A stretch of DNA of 17,223 bases from Smittium culicis (taxonomy: Eukaryota; Kickxellomycota; Harpellomycetes; Harpellales; Legeriomycetaceae): positions 1 to 17,223 of the forward strand of contig LSSN01003872.1 of NCBI GenBank assembly GCA_001970855.1, read 5' to 3'. The notes under the pieces were generated by a model. That model worked only from the letters and a program-made list of their open reading frames with translations. It had not been told where the DNA came from and searched no databases. The stretch's first letter is position 1; each line of letters starts with the position of its first letter. Of this stretch, positions 1 to 10,200 are shown piece by piece. Made by a program: the position numbers and the translations under genes.

Positions 1-1
1 A

Positions 2-265
2 GATGTTTCTCTGATTTCATATGATCTTTCAGCAACTAGCAAAGGAAGTGACTCGATCGGTAAGGTCACAGTAACAATTCGAGAAAATCCAAAAAATCCA
101 CAATTTGAAAGTGATTCACCCATTTATTCTGGAGTTGGTATTGATACTGATATATTAACTGCGACAGGATTTGCTTATATTTCTGCTGTCAATAAGCTAA
201 TTTATAAAAACGAAGATCACAAGAAAGAAATTCCACTAAAAAAACGTCGTGCTAACAATAATTAG
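2..265 (+). CDS. LEU4: 2-isopropylmalate synthase, C-terminal end (partial)
   Basis: Last 87 codons of a gene entering from the left edge, in frame from base 2 and ending at TAG 263-265. 2-Isopropylmalate synthase condenses acetyl-CoA with 2-oxoisovalerate, the first committed step of leucine synthesis. The visible part is the C-terminal leucine-binding (LeuA dimer) regulatory domain, not the catalytic barrel. The recognisable motifs are ATSKGSDSIGKVTV followed by a short insertion and GVGIDTDILTAT..AYISAVNKL, matching the family's 'TSKGTDA.GEV.V ... G.G.DTDI..AS..AY..ALNKL' pattern. The motif style is nearer to bacterial and plant LeuA than to the Saccharomyces enzyme. The protein ends in a short basic tail (KKRRANNN) that is not part of the domain. 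The catalytic part lies outside the window, so a related synthase with the same regulatory domain, such as citramalate synthase, cannot be fully excluded. Confidence 0.8.
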   Translation, partial: DVSLISYDLSATSKGSDSIGKVTVTIRENPKNPQFESDSPIYSGVGIDTDILTATGFAYISAVNKLIYKNEDHKKEIPLKKRRANNN

Positions 266-2190
266 GTATTTATCAATACAAATAAATACTATTTTAACCA
301 CTAATGCTTAATCTATTCCAATTTTTTTGTCATTAAATAGTTTTAAATCTAGCAAAAATAAATATTCTTATAGCGTTTTGATAAAAAATTATATAATTAT
401 GGCAAAAAAACATTAACTTGCAATTTAACTAATTATGTAAAATAAGCTATGTTAATTACCATCATTCTTTATAGCATCGACGTTAACTATGTGAATCATT
501 AAATATTTATTCAATATAATATTCTTTATTATCATGAAATTCACGCTTAAAGAAATTTATTTTAATTTCGCGCTGATTAACACGTACTTGAATAACTTGT
601 TTAGAAAAAATATGAATTATTCAGCATCAACTTAAATTTAATCATATTTATGTCATGAGACTAAAATTTACAAACCTTGATAAGCTGAAATGTAAATGAA
701 ATCTTTAAATTTTACCTGAATAAATCAAATAAGTCAAAGATCTATTAAATATTATTTTAGTCAAGGTTTAAAAAAAGTATTAATATAAATATATCAACAA
801 AAATAAAATTAATAATATTTCTCTTTGATGTGAAAAGCCTTAGGTATTATTCGGTAAAAGTGGATAAATGAACTCGAAACTATCAAAATCAGCAACTATA
901 ATTTATCTGGATAGCATAAAGCTGCGTGAAAAAAAAAAGATATATTATACATTTAAGATTAACATCTGTTTTTAAGTAATTTATAAACAGCTTTAGATAT
1001 TAATAGAAAACCCGGTTAATAGAAAACAAGTAAAAAGCAAGTATATTTACAGGGTATATTTAATTATAGAACTGACTATAAGATTGTATAAAGTATCTTT
1101 AATATTTGCAACAAAGATATACGCCTTTTACTGATTATAAAGCATAAACTGTATTAATTGACTAGATAAAAAAAACTATTATAATCAGGAAAGAAATTCC
1201 TTTCGGGATCAATTGTTTTATATAACCAACAAAAAAAATAAATTGAATAGCCTACTATGCTATAATATGTCATAATTTAAGAGGTTTAGTTTGCAAGACT
1301 ATGTAGTAACCAAGCTATTGTGTACAATTATGTAGTTGTGTTAATAAATGGCGTAAATATGGATTTTTGTTAGTGCATTATGCAAGCGTAGGTACAGAAG
1401 ATTATTTCAAACCAAAACCTTATTATTTGTTTATGAAAAAAAGTAAATGATGAGTAATATGATCTATATTTTTGCTCTAAATATTTAAAAGTCCCTGTTT
1501 TTTTGTGATCTGGCATTGAATGCTGTAAAGTTAGTTGTATCGAGCTTGGGTGTTTGTTTGCAATGGCTATAAAATATGCCAATATAAAATCATTAGTAGA
1601 CATAATTCAAGTAAGTCAGTCTAATTGAGAAAGTTGGTTTTTTTTTGTTGAAGGGATGCTGCTTGATAATAGTTAAGGATGACTTTTTAAAGTCTTTGAT
1701 ACGTTCGTTTTTTGGACTTGTAGTCTTGGAAATAGGTTGGTAGTAATATTTAATGTTTAGGGATTATTTAAGCTTTATTTGGGCTCGATAAGGCTCGAAG
1801 GCTTATAGGAGGATTATTTTTTGTACTCAAAACAAAAATATGCCAATAATATTTAGTTCAGTAACATCTAAATTATATTTTAGCGAATAGATTATTTGTA
1901 TTAAGTTTGAGTTTTTATTTCAAGTCTATATTTGATAATAAGGTTTTAACGCAGCAAATAAATTTCCTGCTTGTGGGATATCTAAAAAAAACTATAATTT
2001 ACAATGGTAGCCCAGATAGGTTACGTTTGTTAGAGTCTTCTACTTTGCTAAATAACCCTGCTTTGTCAGATTAATAGATTTTTTTGCCTACTATTTATCT
2101 ACGCCATCCCCTGCTTCAACATACTCCCCAATACTCTTACCCCCAATTAATTTATATTATATTGACTCATACAATTCGTGATTAGACAAA
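266..2190. other. non-coding intergenic stretch, 1.9 kb, AT-rich
   Basis: Very AT-rich, with stop codons throughout all frames and no recognisable protein, tRNA or transposon. It holds the 3' flank of the isopropylmalate synthase gene and the 5' flank of the FHIP gene. Small details seen are a 12-bp direct repeat TTAATAGAAAAC at 1000-1011 and 1016-1027, and three GGCTCGA/GGCTTA units in a row at 1782-1805. From about 1620 the composition shifts to G/T-rich, then becomes C-rich close to the next gene. Confidence 0.6.
2092..2126 (+). promoter_or_regulatory. TATA-like plus C-rich box upstream of the FHIP gene
   Basis: A TATTTAT at 2092-2098 is followed by CCATCCCCTG (2104-2113) and then TTCAACATACTC (2115-2126), 65-87 bases before the ATG at 2191. 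Nearly the same arrangement recurs at 13589-13635, which suggests a shared core-promoter or initiator element. A C-rich pyrimidine tract just before the start codon is common in fungal promoters. The role is inferred from position and recurrence. Confidence 0.4.
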
Positions 2191-5100
2191 ATGAGCAATG
2201 ATTTCGCTCTGAATAATAGATCAATTAACGAGCCTCAAGATATACCAAAATATTCCGATTCAAATCTTGATAAGCCTCAAAATTTGAATTCAGACGATAT
2301 CCTCAGCAAGTTCAAGAGCTTTGTTGTCAAAACTGGCGAAAAAATCGTTGAAAAAATCTCTGTAGAAAAGCCTTACGTTAAAAGCTGGAATATTTTACAT
2401 GAAATTTACTCTTCTGTGGTTAAAAAGGTCTACCCTTTTAGCTCTATCAGATCTGAAATTCCATTTCATTTACAAGCCATTTTATCTTCCCTAATTAAAG
2501 AATGGAATGAGTATTATAATCATTTATATCGAAATTCAAATTATTACAGCCTTAAAGCAATTAGCGATTCTACCTTTTTTTTGGGGTCTGTCTTAGACAA
2601 TTCTTTGTATTATGAAATCGGTCCGTGTACCGAGTTTTTGATTAAAAAAAACTCGTTTTCTGCATTTGTTAAATTGGCTGAAATGGACCCGACAATTGAT
2701 ACAAATCTTGTAATGCTCCATTTTTTCAACATTATTATAGAAAGTTCTCCATATTTTTTCATATTTAATCCTGACTTCCGCATCTCGCTTTTACTGATCA
2801 GCTTAAATTCTCTTTATAAACTCGATCATTTTGAACAAACTAATTCTTTCTTCGACAATAGTAACTCATTCAAGTTTAATTTTCCAAAGACATATAAATC
2901 CCTGGTATCAAAGATTTTAAAAGATACAAACAGCAGTTCACACAGTAAAAAGATCTTTGCATTCCCTCCCCTTTCTTCTATTGGCAAAATCTGGAGAGAA
3001 CAAATAAACTCTAAATCCCTCGAAAAAATCAAGCTTAACACTAGCCTACTAATCATAAAATCTATCAATTTAACTATTTCTCGGATGAAAGAAAGTTCCA
3101 CATTGGCTTCTTTCTATTTTGGTTGGTCCCAAAAATCTATGAATATGTATTTTCAATCGAACGAGTTTGGTTATTTTAGCTCCTCAAAGCTTTCTATGAA
3201 CACCATGCCTTTTATTATCGATCAAGAAAGATTTTTTATATGGATGATTTTTTATAACCTTATGGGCCCATATGAACTTGGTGAAATTTCTAGAGAATCT
3301 TTAGTAAACTTATCTAGCCTATATGCATTATCAGAAACTCAGGATAAAATCTCAAATGTTTCTGGTGACAACGGAATTTTAACCGGAATCGTAGAAAATT
3401 TGAGCTATTTATACTCGCATATACCCATTAATTCGCCATCTAAAAGATCATCACATTTTAGAGTTTTCTCCCCAAAAATGATCGGGCCTCGCTCTTTACC
3501 CACTTCTATTAGAAAATTATATGACCACAATCTGGAGCTTCAAAATAAACCTAAACTCCAGCCATCTTACTCCCACGCTAAATCATTATTCCCTAGCCCA
3601 CAAGAATTTGTTTCTCTATCAAAAGTTTTAAACCAAGGAACTAATTTTTTAACGAATAACAGTTTTTTAGCTGAATTTAGTACCAAGTCATTTAAAAAAC
3701 AAAAAACTGTCGATATATTTTACTTTTGCTGGGAGTTGTTAGATGAAATTGCTATTGTTTTTAAAAAAAATACTGTAAGACTTTTTTTTTTAAATTATTT
3801 GAACTAACTTTACATTTATAAAAAAAATTACAGATATTAGCAAGCTTTTTGTAAATAATTAAAAAAAAAACACATCTCCTATAATAATAATAAAATTGTT
3901 GCCAAAAAATAAATAGAAACTAACCCGTGAACTTAGCATGAAAATAAGCGCCTCATTTTTGCAACCGTCTGTTCTTTCGAGCTTGGAATCAAAGTATTAT
4001 TTATTTATTTTTTTAATCTTACCTTTTAGTTCCCTTTTTACTCGAGTACTGACATTGTAATTTATTACTTTAAATCTTTTCAATAATATATTTAATTTCG
4101 TGTAATTCTTTAGATCAAGGCGCGCCTCTTTTTCATCCACAGTATACTCCACCGAGCTATTAAAACTTGCAAGTTCTGAGACATTAAGAGCACCTTTTTA
4201 TACATTGCTACTAGGAAATGACATTTCCCCAGAGTTTCCCGATTCACGAAAGAGTTCATTCGGCAGTAGTACAAACAATAGTAGAAGAAGTTCCATATCA
4301 ACTACAAATGAAAAACCAAAGCTTGACCTTGAGAATGTAGCTGATATTTCAGATTTAGAAATCTATAAAAATGGAATTAAAAATATTTTAATGAAAAGAA
4401 TGTTCGATAAAGACTATAAATTAAGCTTAGCTACTATGAATTTATTCGACACAATTCTAGACTCATTTGACCAGTATGTCTATGTCAATTTAGTGTTGAG
4501 AAATTTTTGCAAAATAGATGCCTCAAAACCTGAATACTACCTATACTCTATTGATGAAAATATTCAAATTGAAAATTCTGGAAATGACCCAAACCATAAA
4601 GATATTTTAGGAATCGACTTTAATCTAGCTGTTGTAATTAAGAAACATTTTTTAAATTCAAGACCCTCATTTATACATGAATCATTCCCTGACGCAGTCG
4701 CAGCTGCCAGATCTAAGTCCAAGCCATTTAACCAAAGCTCAAATAATCCCAGTACTAATAGCACACCCTGCATTACCCCGGCTAAAACATACTCTAGTTC
4801 TACAGAAACTAACTATAATAACCTGAACACTTTTGAAAACACTTCAAAAGATCAATCTTCATCAGAAATATTAGACCACTCTCTAACAAACAGTGAGACT
4901 AGCAAAAATAGTAATTTAATTCAAACAGAAAACTCAATTTTTAAAGCTCGGGAAACCCCAGCCAATATTAATAGCGTAGAATATCACAAGCCAAATATAA
5001 ACAATCCTAGTTTTATAAATCTATCCAATGAAGAAAATGATTTATACTTGCAAAAAAGCTTGGAAAAAATTCGTTTTATTAATAATTATAAAAAATCCTT

Positions 5101-6091
5101 TTGGAAGCCCATTACTGGAAACAATCTTTCTCTTTTGATGGATACAAGCTTTTATCCTGGGACATTTTATATTCATTTACTAAAGCTTCTTAAAGTTATG
5201 CAAACTCGAGACATTTCACATAATATTGTTCTTACTAGCATAATAAGCAAGTTGTTACTAATAGGAAACCATGATTTATCACTTTTCATGCTTCTTAAAA
5301 ATAGCATTATTTATTTTGATGATCAAAAAGAAGATTTCAATACTTATAATCCCGCATCCAAAGATCCTACTAGAGATTCATCTTCTCTAGCAAAGATTTC
5401 AGCAGAATCTGACTCGACGAAGCTTAATAGCAATAATAGTGCCAACATTTATTTCTATGATATCCTTGTTAGACTATCTTCAAAAATAGTTGCTAAGTCG
5501 TTTTATGTCGATAGTTTCAACGAAAAGCTGATATTTTATCATAAGAATGGAATTTCTGATAACATTTTCCCTGAAAATCAAGATAAATCCTCGATGAATA
5601 GAAATGGCCTAAATGACCTGTCAGAAAATTTGAAATCACTTCAACAATCTAATAAGCCCCAGTTTTTAGAAACAGGTGACTCGCTTAGTCAACTTACATT
5701 AAATCCAAATAGCCAGAAACTTAGTAACAATCTCGATGATCTTATCCAATCCGATCAATTCGCAATTAAGCCCGATACTGATGAACTTGAGCCATTATCT
5801 ATTCACTCTAGCAATCAAGTAACACCCGTTAATTCCCCAAGTTCTAAGAAATCTCGACCTAAAATTAGCCAAGTCCAGTCTCCAACAGATACAATTACTA
5901 GCAGTACAACAGAAAGTGTGCCAAAACAAACAACAAACAAGAGACTAGTTAATGCGTACCTAGTTCTTGATGAATTCTGCAACGAAATCGGGAGTATCGC
6001 CTTAGCTCACTCGGTTTACGACCTGGAATACGCATTTGAGCATTTGAATATCATCAATGATACAGACTTAACCTTCTTTGAAAAGCCATGA
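2191..6091 (+). CDS. FHIP-like (FTS/Hook-interacting, RAI16-like) protein, four exons
   Basis: Join of 2191-3774, 3834-3850, 3937-3993 and 4114-6091, giving about 1211 residues. FHIP proteins bind FTS and Hook and connect early endosomes to dynein for microtubule transport. Family-like segments appear in order: GPCTEFLIKKN..LAEMDP...LHFFNII (about 144-182), FIWMIFYNLMGPYELGEISRESL (349-371), WELLDEIA...SFLQPSVLSSLES (514-552, built from exons 1-3), YSTELLKLASSETLRAPF (about 564-581, exon 4), LFDTILDSFDQYVYVNLVLRNF (663-684), and a C-terminal RLVNAYLVLDEF..IGSIALAHSV (from 1163). Between the conserved blocks lie long Ser/Asn-rich, probably disordered stretches. The ATG at 2191 is chosen because stops and non-coding sequence precede it and a promoter-like box lies just upstream. 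Splicing is supported by reading-frame continuity and by conserved blocks crossing the junctions. Assignment rests on remembered family patterns, not on a search. Confidence 0.7.
3775..3833 (+). other. intron 1 of the FHIP-like gene (59 bases)
   Basis: Starts GTAAGA and ends TTACAG, with branch-point AACTAAC at 3802-3808, 25 bases before the acceptor. It falls between codons (phase 0). The apparent stop of the first open frame (TAA 3805-3807) lies inside this branch point. Confidence 0.75.
3851..3936 (+). other. intron 2 of the FHIP-like gene (86 bases)
   Basis: Starts GTAAAT and ends ACTTAG, with branch-point AACTAAC at 3918-3924. It is flanked upstream by a 17-base exon (3834-3850). Joining restores ...ILASFFMKISASFLQPSVL, which fits the family pattern, while skipping the small exon gives a frame that does not. 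Confidence 0.7.
3994..4113 (+). other. intron 3 of the FHIP-like gene (120 bases)
   Basis: Starts GTATTA and ends TTTTAG-like CTTTAG at 4113. TACTGAC at about 4046-4052 is a good branch-point candidate. Splicing completes an AAA codon (AA+A) and leads straight into the SRRASFSSTVYSTELL frame that runs to 6091. The donor is less canonical than those of introns 1 and 2. Confidence 0.6.
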
Positions 6092-7202
6092 TTATAATCA
6101 AATTCATATTTATAATTAACCATTTTTATTTATTATTTTTTAACAATAAACTATTGGTTATTAAGTTATATTGGTTCATTTTTTTTCTAGTATACTAATA
6201 ATGTATCTGTTTCTTATTTAAATATATATATTTTTAATTTCTTAAATTATGAGATAATAATAGTGATTTGATTGTTGTATTAAGGTTAGTAATTGCTACT
6301 TTTATATTGTATTGATTTTTAAAAAACATATTTATAATACTTTGATAGCAGCATTAGAAAATATGCAGAAAAGTACTAATTAGGGAAAGTAAAAAGTGTA
6401 GCTGGTGCCAGACATTAAAAACTAAAATTAAAATACACAAATAAATTACTCTACCATGCTGTCAGCTGAATCCTGAAGGGTTTGATACCAATCTAAAGAT
6501 ATACCCAGATATAGCTTCAAGTAGGCTAGATGACTGAAATTACAAGTAGCCATGTAATAAAGCACATATAAATAAAATTGAACCCGTTAGATATCATTGA
6601 GCTTTCAAGTCAGAACCTAAATCATATTTGATTATTGAAAGATAGATACAAACGCATACTTGGAAATGATTGATTTTGTTCTCCTATTATTAAGTCTACC
6701 TAAAATCTGGGATCTATATTACGGTCGAGCTTATGGCTTCTACATAGAAATAGTCCCAGGTTATGCTGAAAGTATCGGCTCACCCTGTTTCGAGATGGAC
6801 CCCCTCTGAAATCGCTGCTCTTCAGATCACTTACTGTTGCTTTAACTATCTTCAACTAAGCTCTGTAAAAGAATGTATGAAATTTTGATTTATAGCATTG
6901 TTGATCCCCAAAAAAACAATGTGGTATTTCAACGTTAGTAGGTTACTTTAACATTTACTGCTTAAGACCAATATTAATTTAAAAAAAAAAGCGGTATATC
7001 TTGTGGCAAATATAATAAAAGATTTTTTTTTAGAATTAAATAGTTTTATAGGCAAAATATCATTAGCTAAAGTTTTTTTTTTCGCCACTTCTATTAAAAA
7101 AATTTTTTTAGCTTATTAGGTGATATCAATAACTGTAAAATTTTAAAAGAAAAAATAAATTTATTTGCATTTAAATAGACAATTAAGATAATAAATATTT
7201 TT
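6092..7202. other. convergent intergenic region, 1.1 kb
   Basis: Lies between the 3' ends of the FHIP-like gene and the minus-strand gene. The flanks are very AT-rich with poly-A/T runs suited to 3' ends. The middle (about 6360-6960) has a clearly more balanced base composition and short open stretches on both strands, including a 41-codon frame at 6763-6888 (+) with an RWTPSEIAAL segment. No complete gene or RNA was recognised. Confidence 0.5.
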
Positions 7203-10200
7203 TTATCTATTAAATTTATATTGCGGGAGATCATCTTGGTTCAGATTAAGTATAAGAGAGTAAATTTCGTTGAATTCTGGAACGTGCGAAAATTTGTTAG
7301 TTAAGCTATTTTTACTAAGATTCTCAGAAACAGAGAATGTGAAATTGTTATAGCTAGCCTTATTGTTTTTGTTTAGTTCTGATGATTTGGACGAGTTTGG
7401 ATAAATAAATTTAAAAGAAGGCAAGTTATCTACACCTTCGTTGACGGATTTTGGCAACATTTCTTTTATAACGTGAGAAAATCTAGCAGAGTTTGATACC
7501 GGAAGATTATCCATTGAGCTTCCCGAAACACCGATATTAGCATACTTTGGCTTATTAAAAACAAATGTACCATCAGTAGATTGGTTATCTAGTGCTGGTT
7601 TTCCGAAAGAGAAATTATTATTTTTCTGGTGTGCTTCAGAAGAGCTGAGCGTTGAAGGGTGGGTGGAGCGAATAGAAATGTCATTACCCAATAAATTACT
7701 ACTATTTGAATCCAAATTTCCACCTTTTTCAGCATTAAAAGAAGTAACTAAATCTTGTTTTTCATATTTAGGTATTGAAAAGATATTTTGATTAGCATTG
7801 GCATTGATAAGAGATGAACTTTCATTTGAATTTTTCTCGAGTTTTGGGTGAATATCAATTGAAACAGGTGCATCTACAGAAACTGGTTTAAACAAGCTAC
7901 TACTTTCTAAAGGTTGAGAAATAGGAAATGATGTTATAGGAGAATTGGCGTTAAATAGGCTGTTGGTGATTTTAGAACTAATCTGACTAGGCTGAATTGT
8001 AGAGGTTTCAGGAACCTTAGTAGAGTCAAGTATTTTAGTGTTAAAATTACTTTTTTGGTCCAAACTAGTGGAGGGTGCGTTTGAAAGAGTGATTGCCCTT
8101 TCGCTAACTTTGGGCGAATTGACATCAATATCCATTCCCATATCCATTTCTACATTTAAAGCTTTCTTTTTTCTAATTTGGAATGAAGATTGGAAAGGAA
8201 GTCTTAGATCTTGTGTGTTATCATTAGTGGAAAACATCGAGTAGCCATTCTGTCTTCTAGATCTAGTAACCATGAACTTTTTGTTATTATTTAAATGGGA
8301 TTTTAATTGTTGGGCATTTGGAACTATTTCGGTATTGTTTTTGATTTGTAAATTATCGCTATCAATATGCATACGTTTGTAGTTATTAGTAGAATCATTT
8401 GGGATTTCGTCTGGTTGGCGTATAATAGTGGATAAATTAACGCGGGATTTTACTTCTTCAGGTGCAGTCTGAAATAAAATATCCATAGACCTATTCTGCA
8501 GAGATGGTGTTGAATCAGTAGACTTATCGATTGAAGAAAGTAACTCAGGCTGTAAGGACTTACGTGGAGATTTATTTTGCTTTTTAATAAACTGGAATTG
8601 TGGCCCTTTTAATTTGTTAAAAGTAATGCTTTCAGAGCCGTTGAATTCATGTGAATTTTTAGAATTGATTAGTTCATTTGAGGAATTTAATTGATGTCCG
8701 TTGGTATTATCTGATAATCTATCGTTCAGTCTAGACGTCATAGGGCTGTTTATTGAATCACTATCAGAGCTTTTAATAATATTCAGCAATACCTTTGCAG
8801 TTACACTAGCAGGTTGCTTTGATTTAGAGTTTTCTAAACTTTGATCTATTTGGCTGTTTTTTTCAATAGTGGAACCTAATTCTGGCGCAATTTTAGATGT
8901 AGAGATCTTTGGCGAGGATTTAGGTTCATGTGCTAAGCCAGACGTATTTGAAAAGTGGTAATTGATGTTAAGTTTTTGGAATGGCGAGCTTTCACCTCTA
9001 TAACCAACGCCGAAGTAAGGAGCATGTCCTGGAGGGTTTGAGTTGCGTATGTTTAGCTTCTTCAGCTTTTCTGTACCCTGCATTAATGAAACGCTTCTTC
9101 CCAGCCGTCTATTTGATTTTAAGCCAATTGCGGATAAACACGATGAGAAGCTATCAAAACTTTCGACCTTCATTTTTTTAGATGAGTTTTGGACGCTAGT
9201 AGTGGTATAATCCAAATTATCACTATTCATTTTATGGAAATGTGGGGGTTTGTCGCTAGGACGTTTAAATATACTGGATAATGTTCCGTTATGAGATACG
9301 TCATACATATTTTTTGTGGGCCAGATGTGTGCAATATTATCTTGACTATTTGAAGAACTTGTTTGGTTGTGAGATTCATTGTTAAAAATCGATAGCGGGA
9401 TATTTTTAAAATTTAAGGAACTGTTTCTATTTGAAAAAATAAGACTATTTTCATGATTCTTCGAGGTCTGAGATTTATTGGAAAGTAAATAATCCATATT
9501 ATCAAGACTTAAATTCTGGTTGCTTATTAATTGTAAATTGTCTTCTAAATCTTTTTGAGGGTTATTAAATTCCATATACTCGTCATTTTCTGCCGAGTTT
9601 GGATCATTAACTAATTCATTAGCAAATGCTTCATGATTAGTTTTGTGTGAAGTTGGTATTTCGTAGTTATAATCTTGGTTATTTGTATGAGTATCATCAT
9701 GGTTAGGAGAAAGAGAGTGATTTTTATGAGTGTCCGAGAATTCATTTGGGATTTCAAGGGAAGCGTCAGCCGAATTTTCAGTGGATTCAACTATAGTTTT
9801 ATCAACTGAACCGCCTTTAGGAAAAGAAATGGGAGCATCATTTTCTGAGTTAGAGGCGCTAGTAGTGGTATCAGTAATCAAAATATCGTCAGAAGTAGAA
9901 GGTTTTACAAGAGGAGATATAACTTTCTGCAAAATTGGGCTGGTGATAGATTCATCGTTGTAGCTTTTATTATCTTTAAATTCAATATTATCTGGGTTTG
10001 GAGTACATTGATCGTCTGTAAGAACTTTTTGATCGCTCTGTGCAGGACTTGGGAATGGATCAGAAAGGATAGCTTTTGAATCCGATGATGATTCTATAGA
10101 GCTTTTATTTATGGTTGTATCAAAATTAGTATTCGTTATTATTGGCTCAAGTAAATTTAAGCTTGATGAAGGGGCAGATGGTTGAATAGATTCTTCGATA

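Noticed and set aside
1121..1133. ACGCCTTTTACTG, identical in its core to the conserved loop of U5 snRNA
   Set aside because: The flanks do not form the expected stem and no Sm site follows; a 9-base match is expected by chance fairly often in a window of this size.
1370..1603. 77-codon open frame on the minus strand
   Set aside because: No recognisable domain, AT-rich, isolated in non-coding DNA, and no promoter or splice context; likely chance.
2826..4773. Short minus-strand frames inside the FHIP-like gene
   Set aside because: They lie opposite conserved exons or introns of the plus-strand gene and show no independent features.
4205..6091. Separate gene starting at an alternative TTG codon at 4205
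   Set aside because: The frame stays open upstream to an intron acceptor at 4113 and the FHIP-like sequence continues across it, so it is the last exon of the gene that starts at 2191.
6785..6800. TTTCGAG sequence resembling a tRNA T-loop
   Set aside because: The flanking bases do not pair as a T-stem and there is no matching D-arm, anticodon arm or acceptor stem.
6777..6808. Minus-strand frame reading RGSISKQGEP, vaguely like the reverse-transcriptase RGVRQGDPLS motif
   Set aside because: Spacing is wrong, stops lie close on both sides, and no YxDD-type motif is visible nearby.
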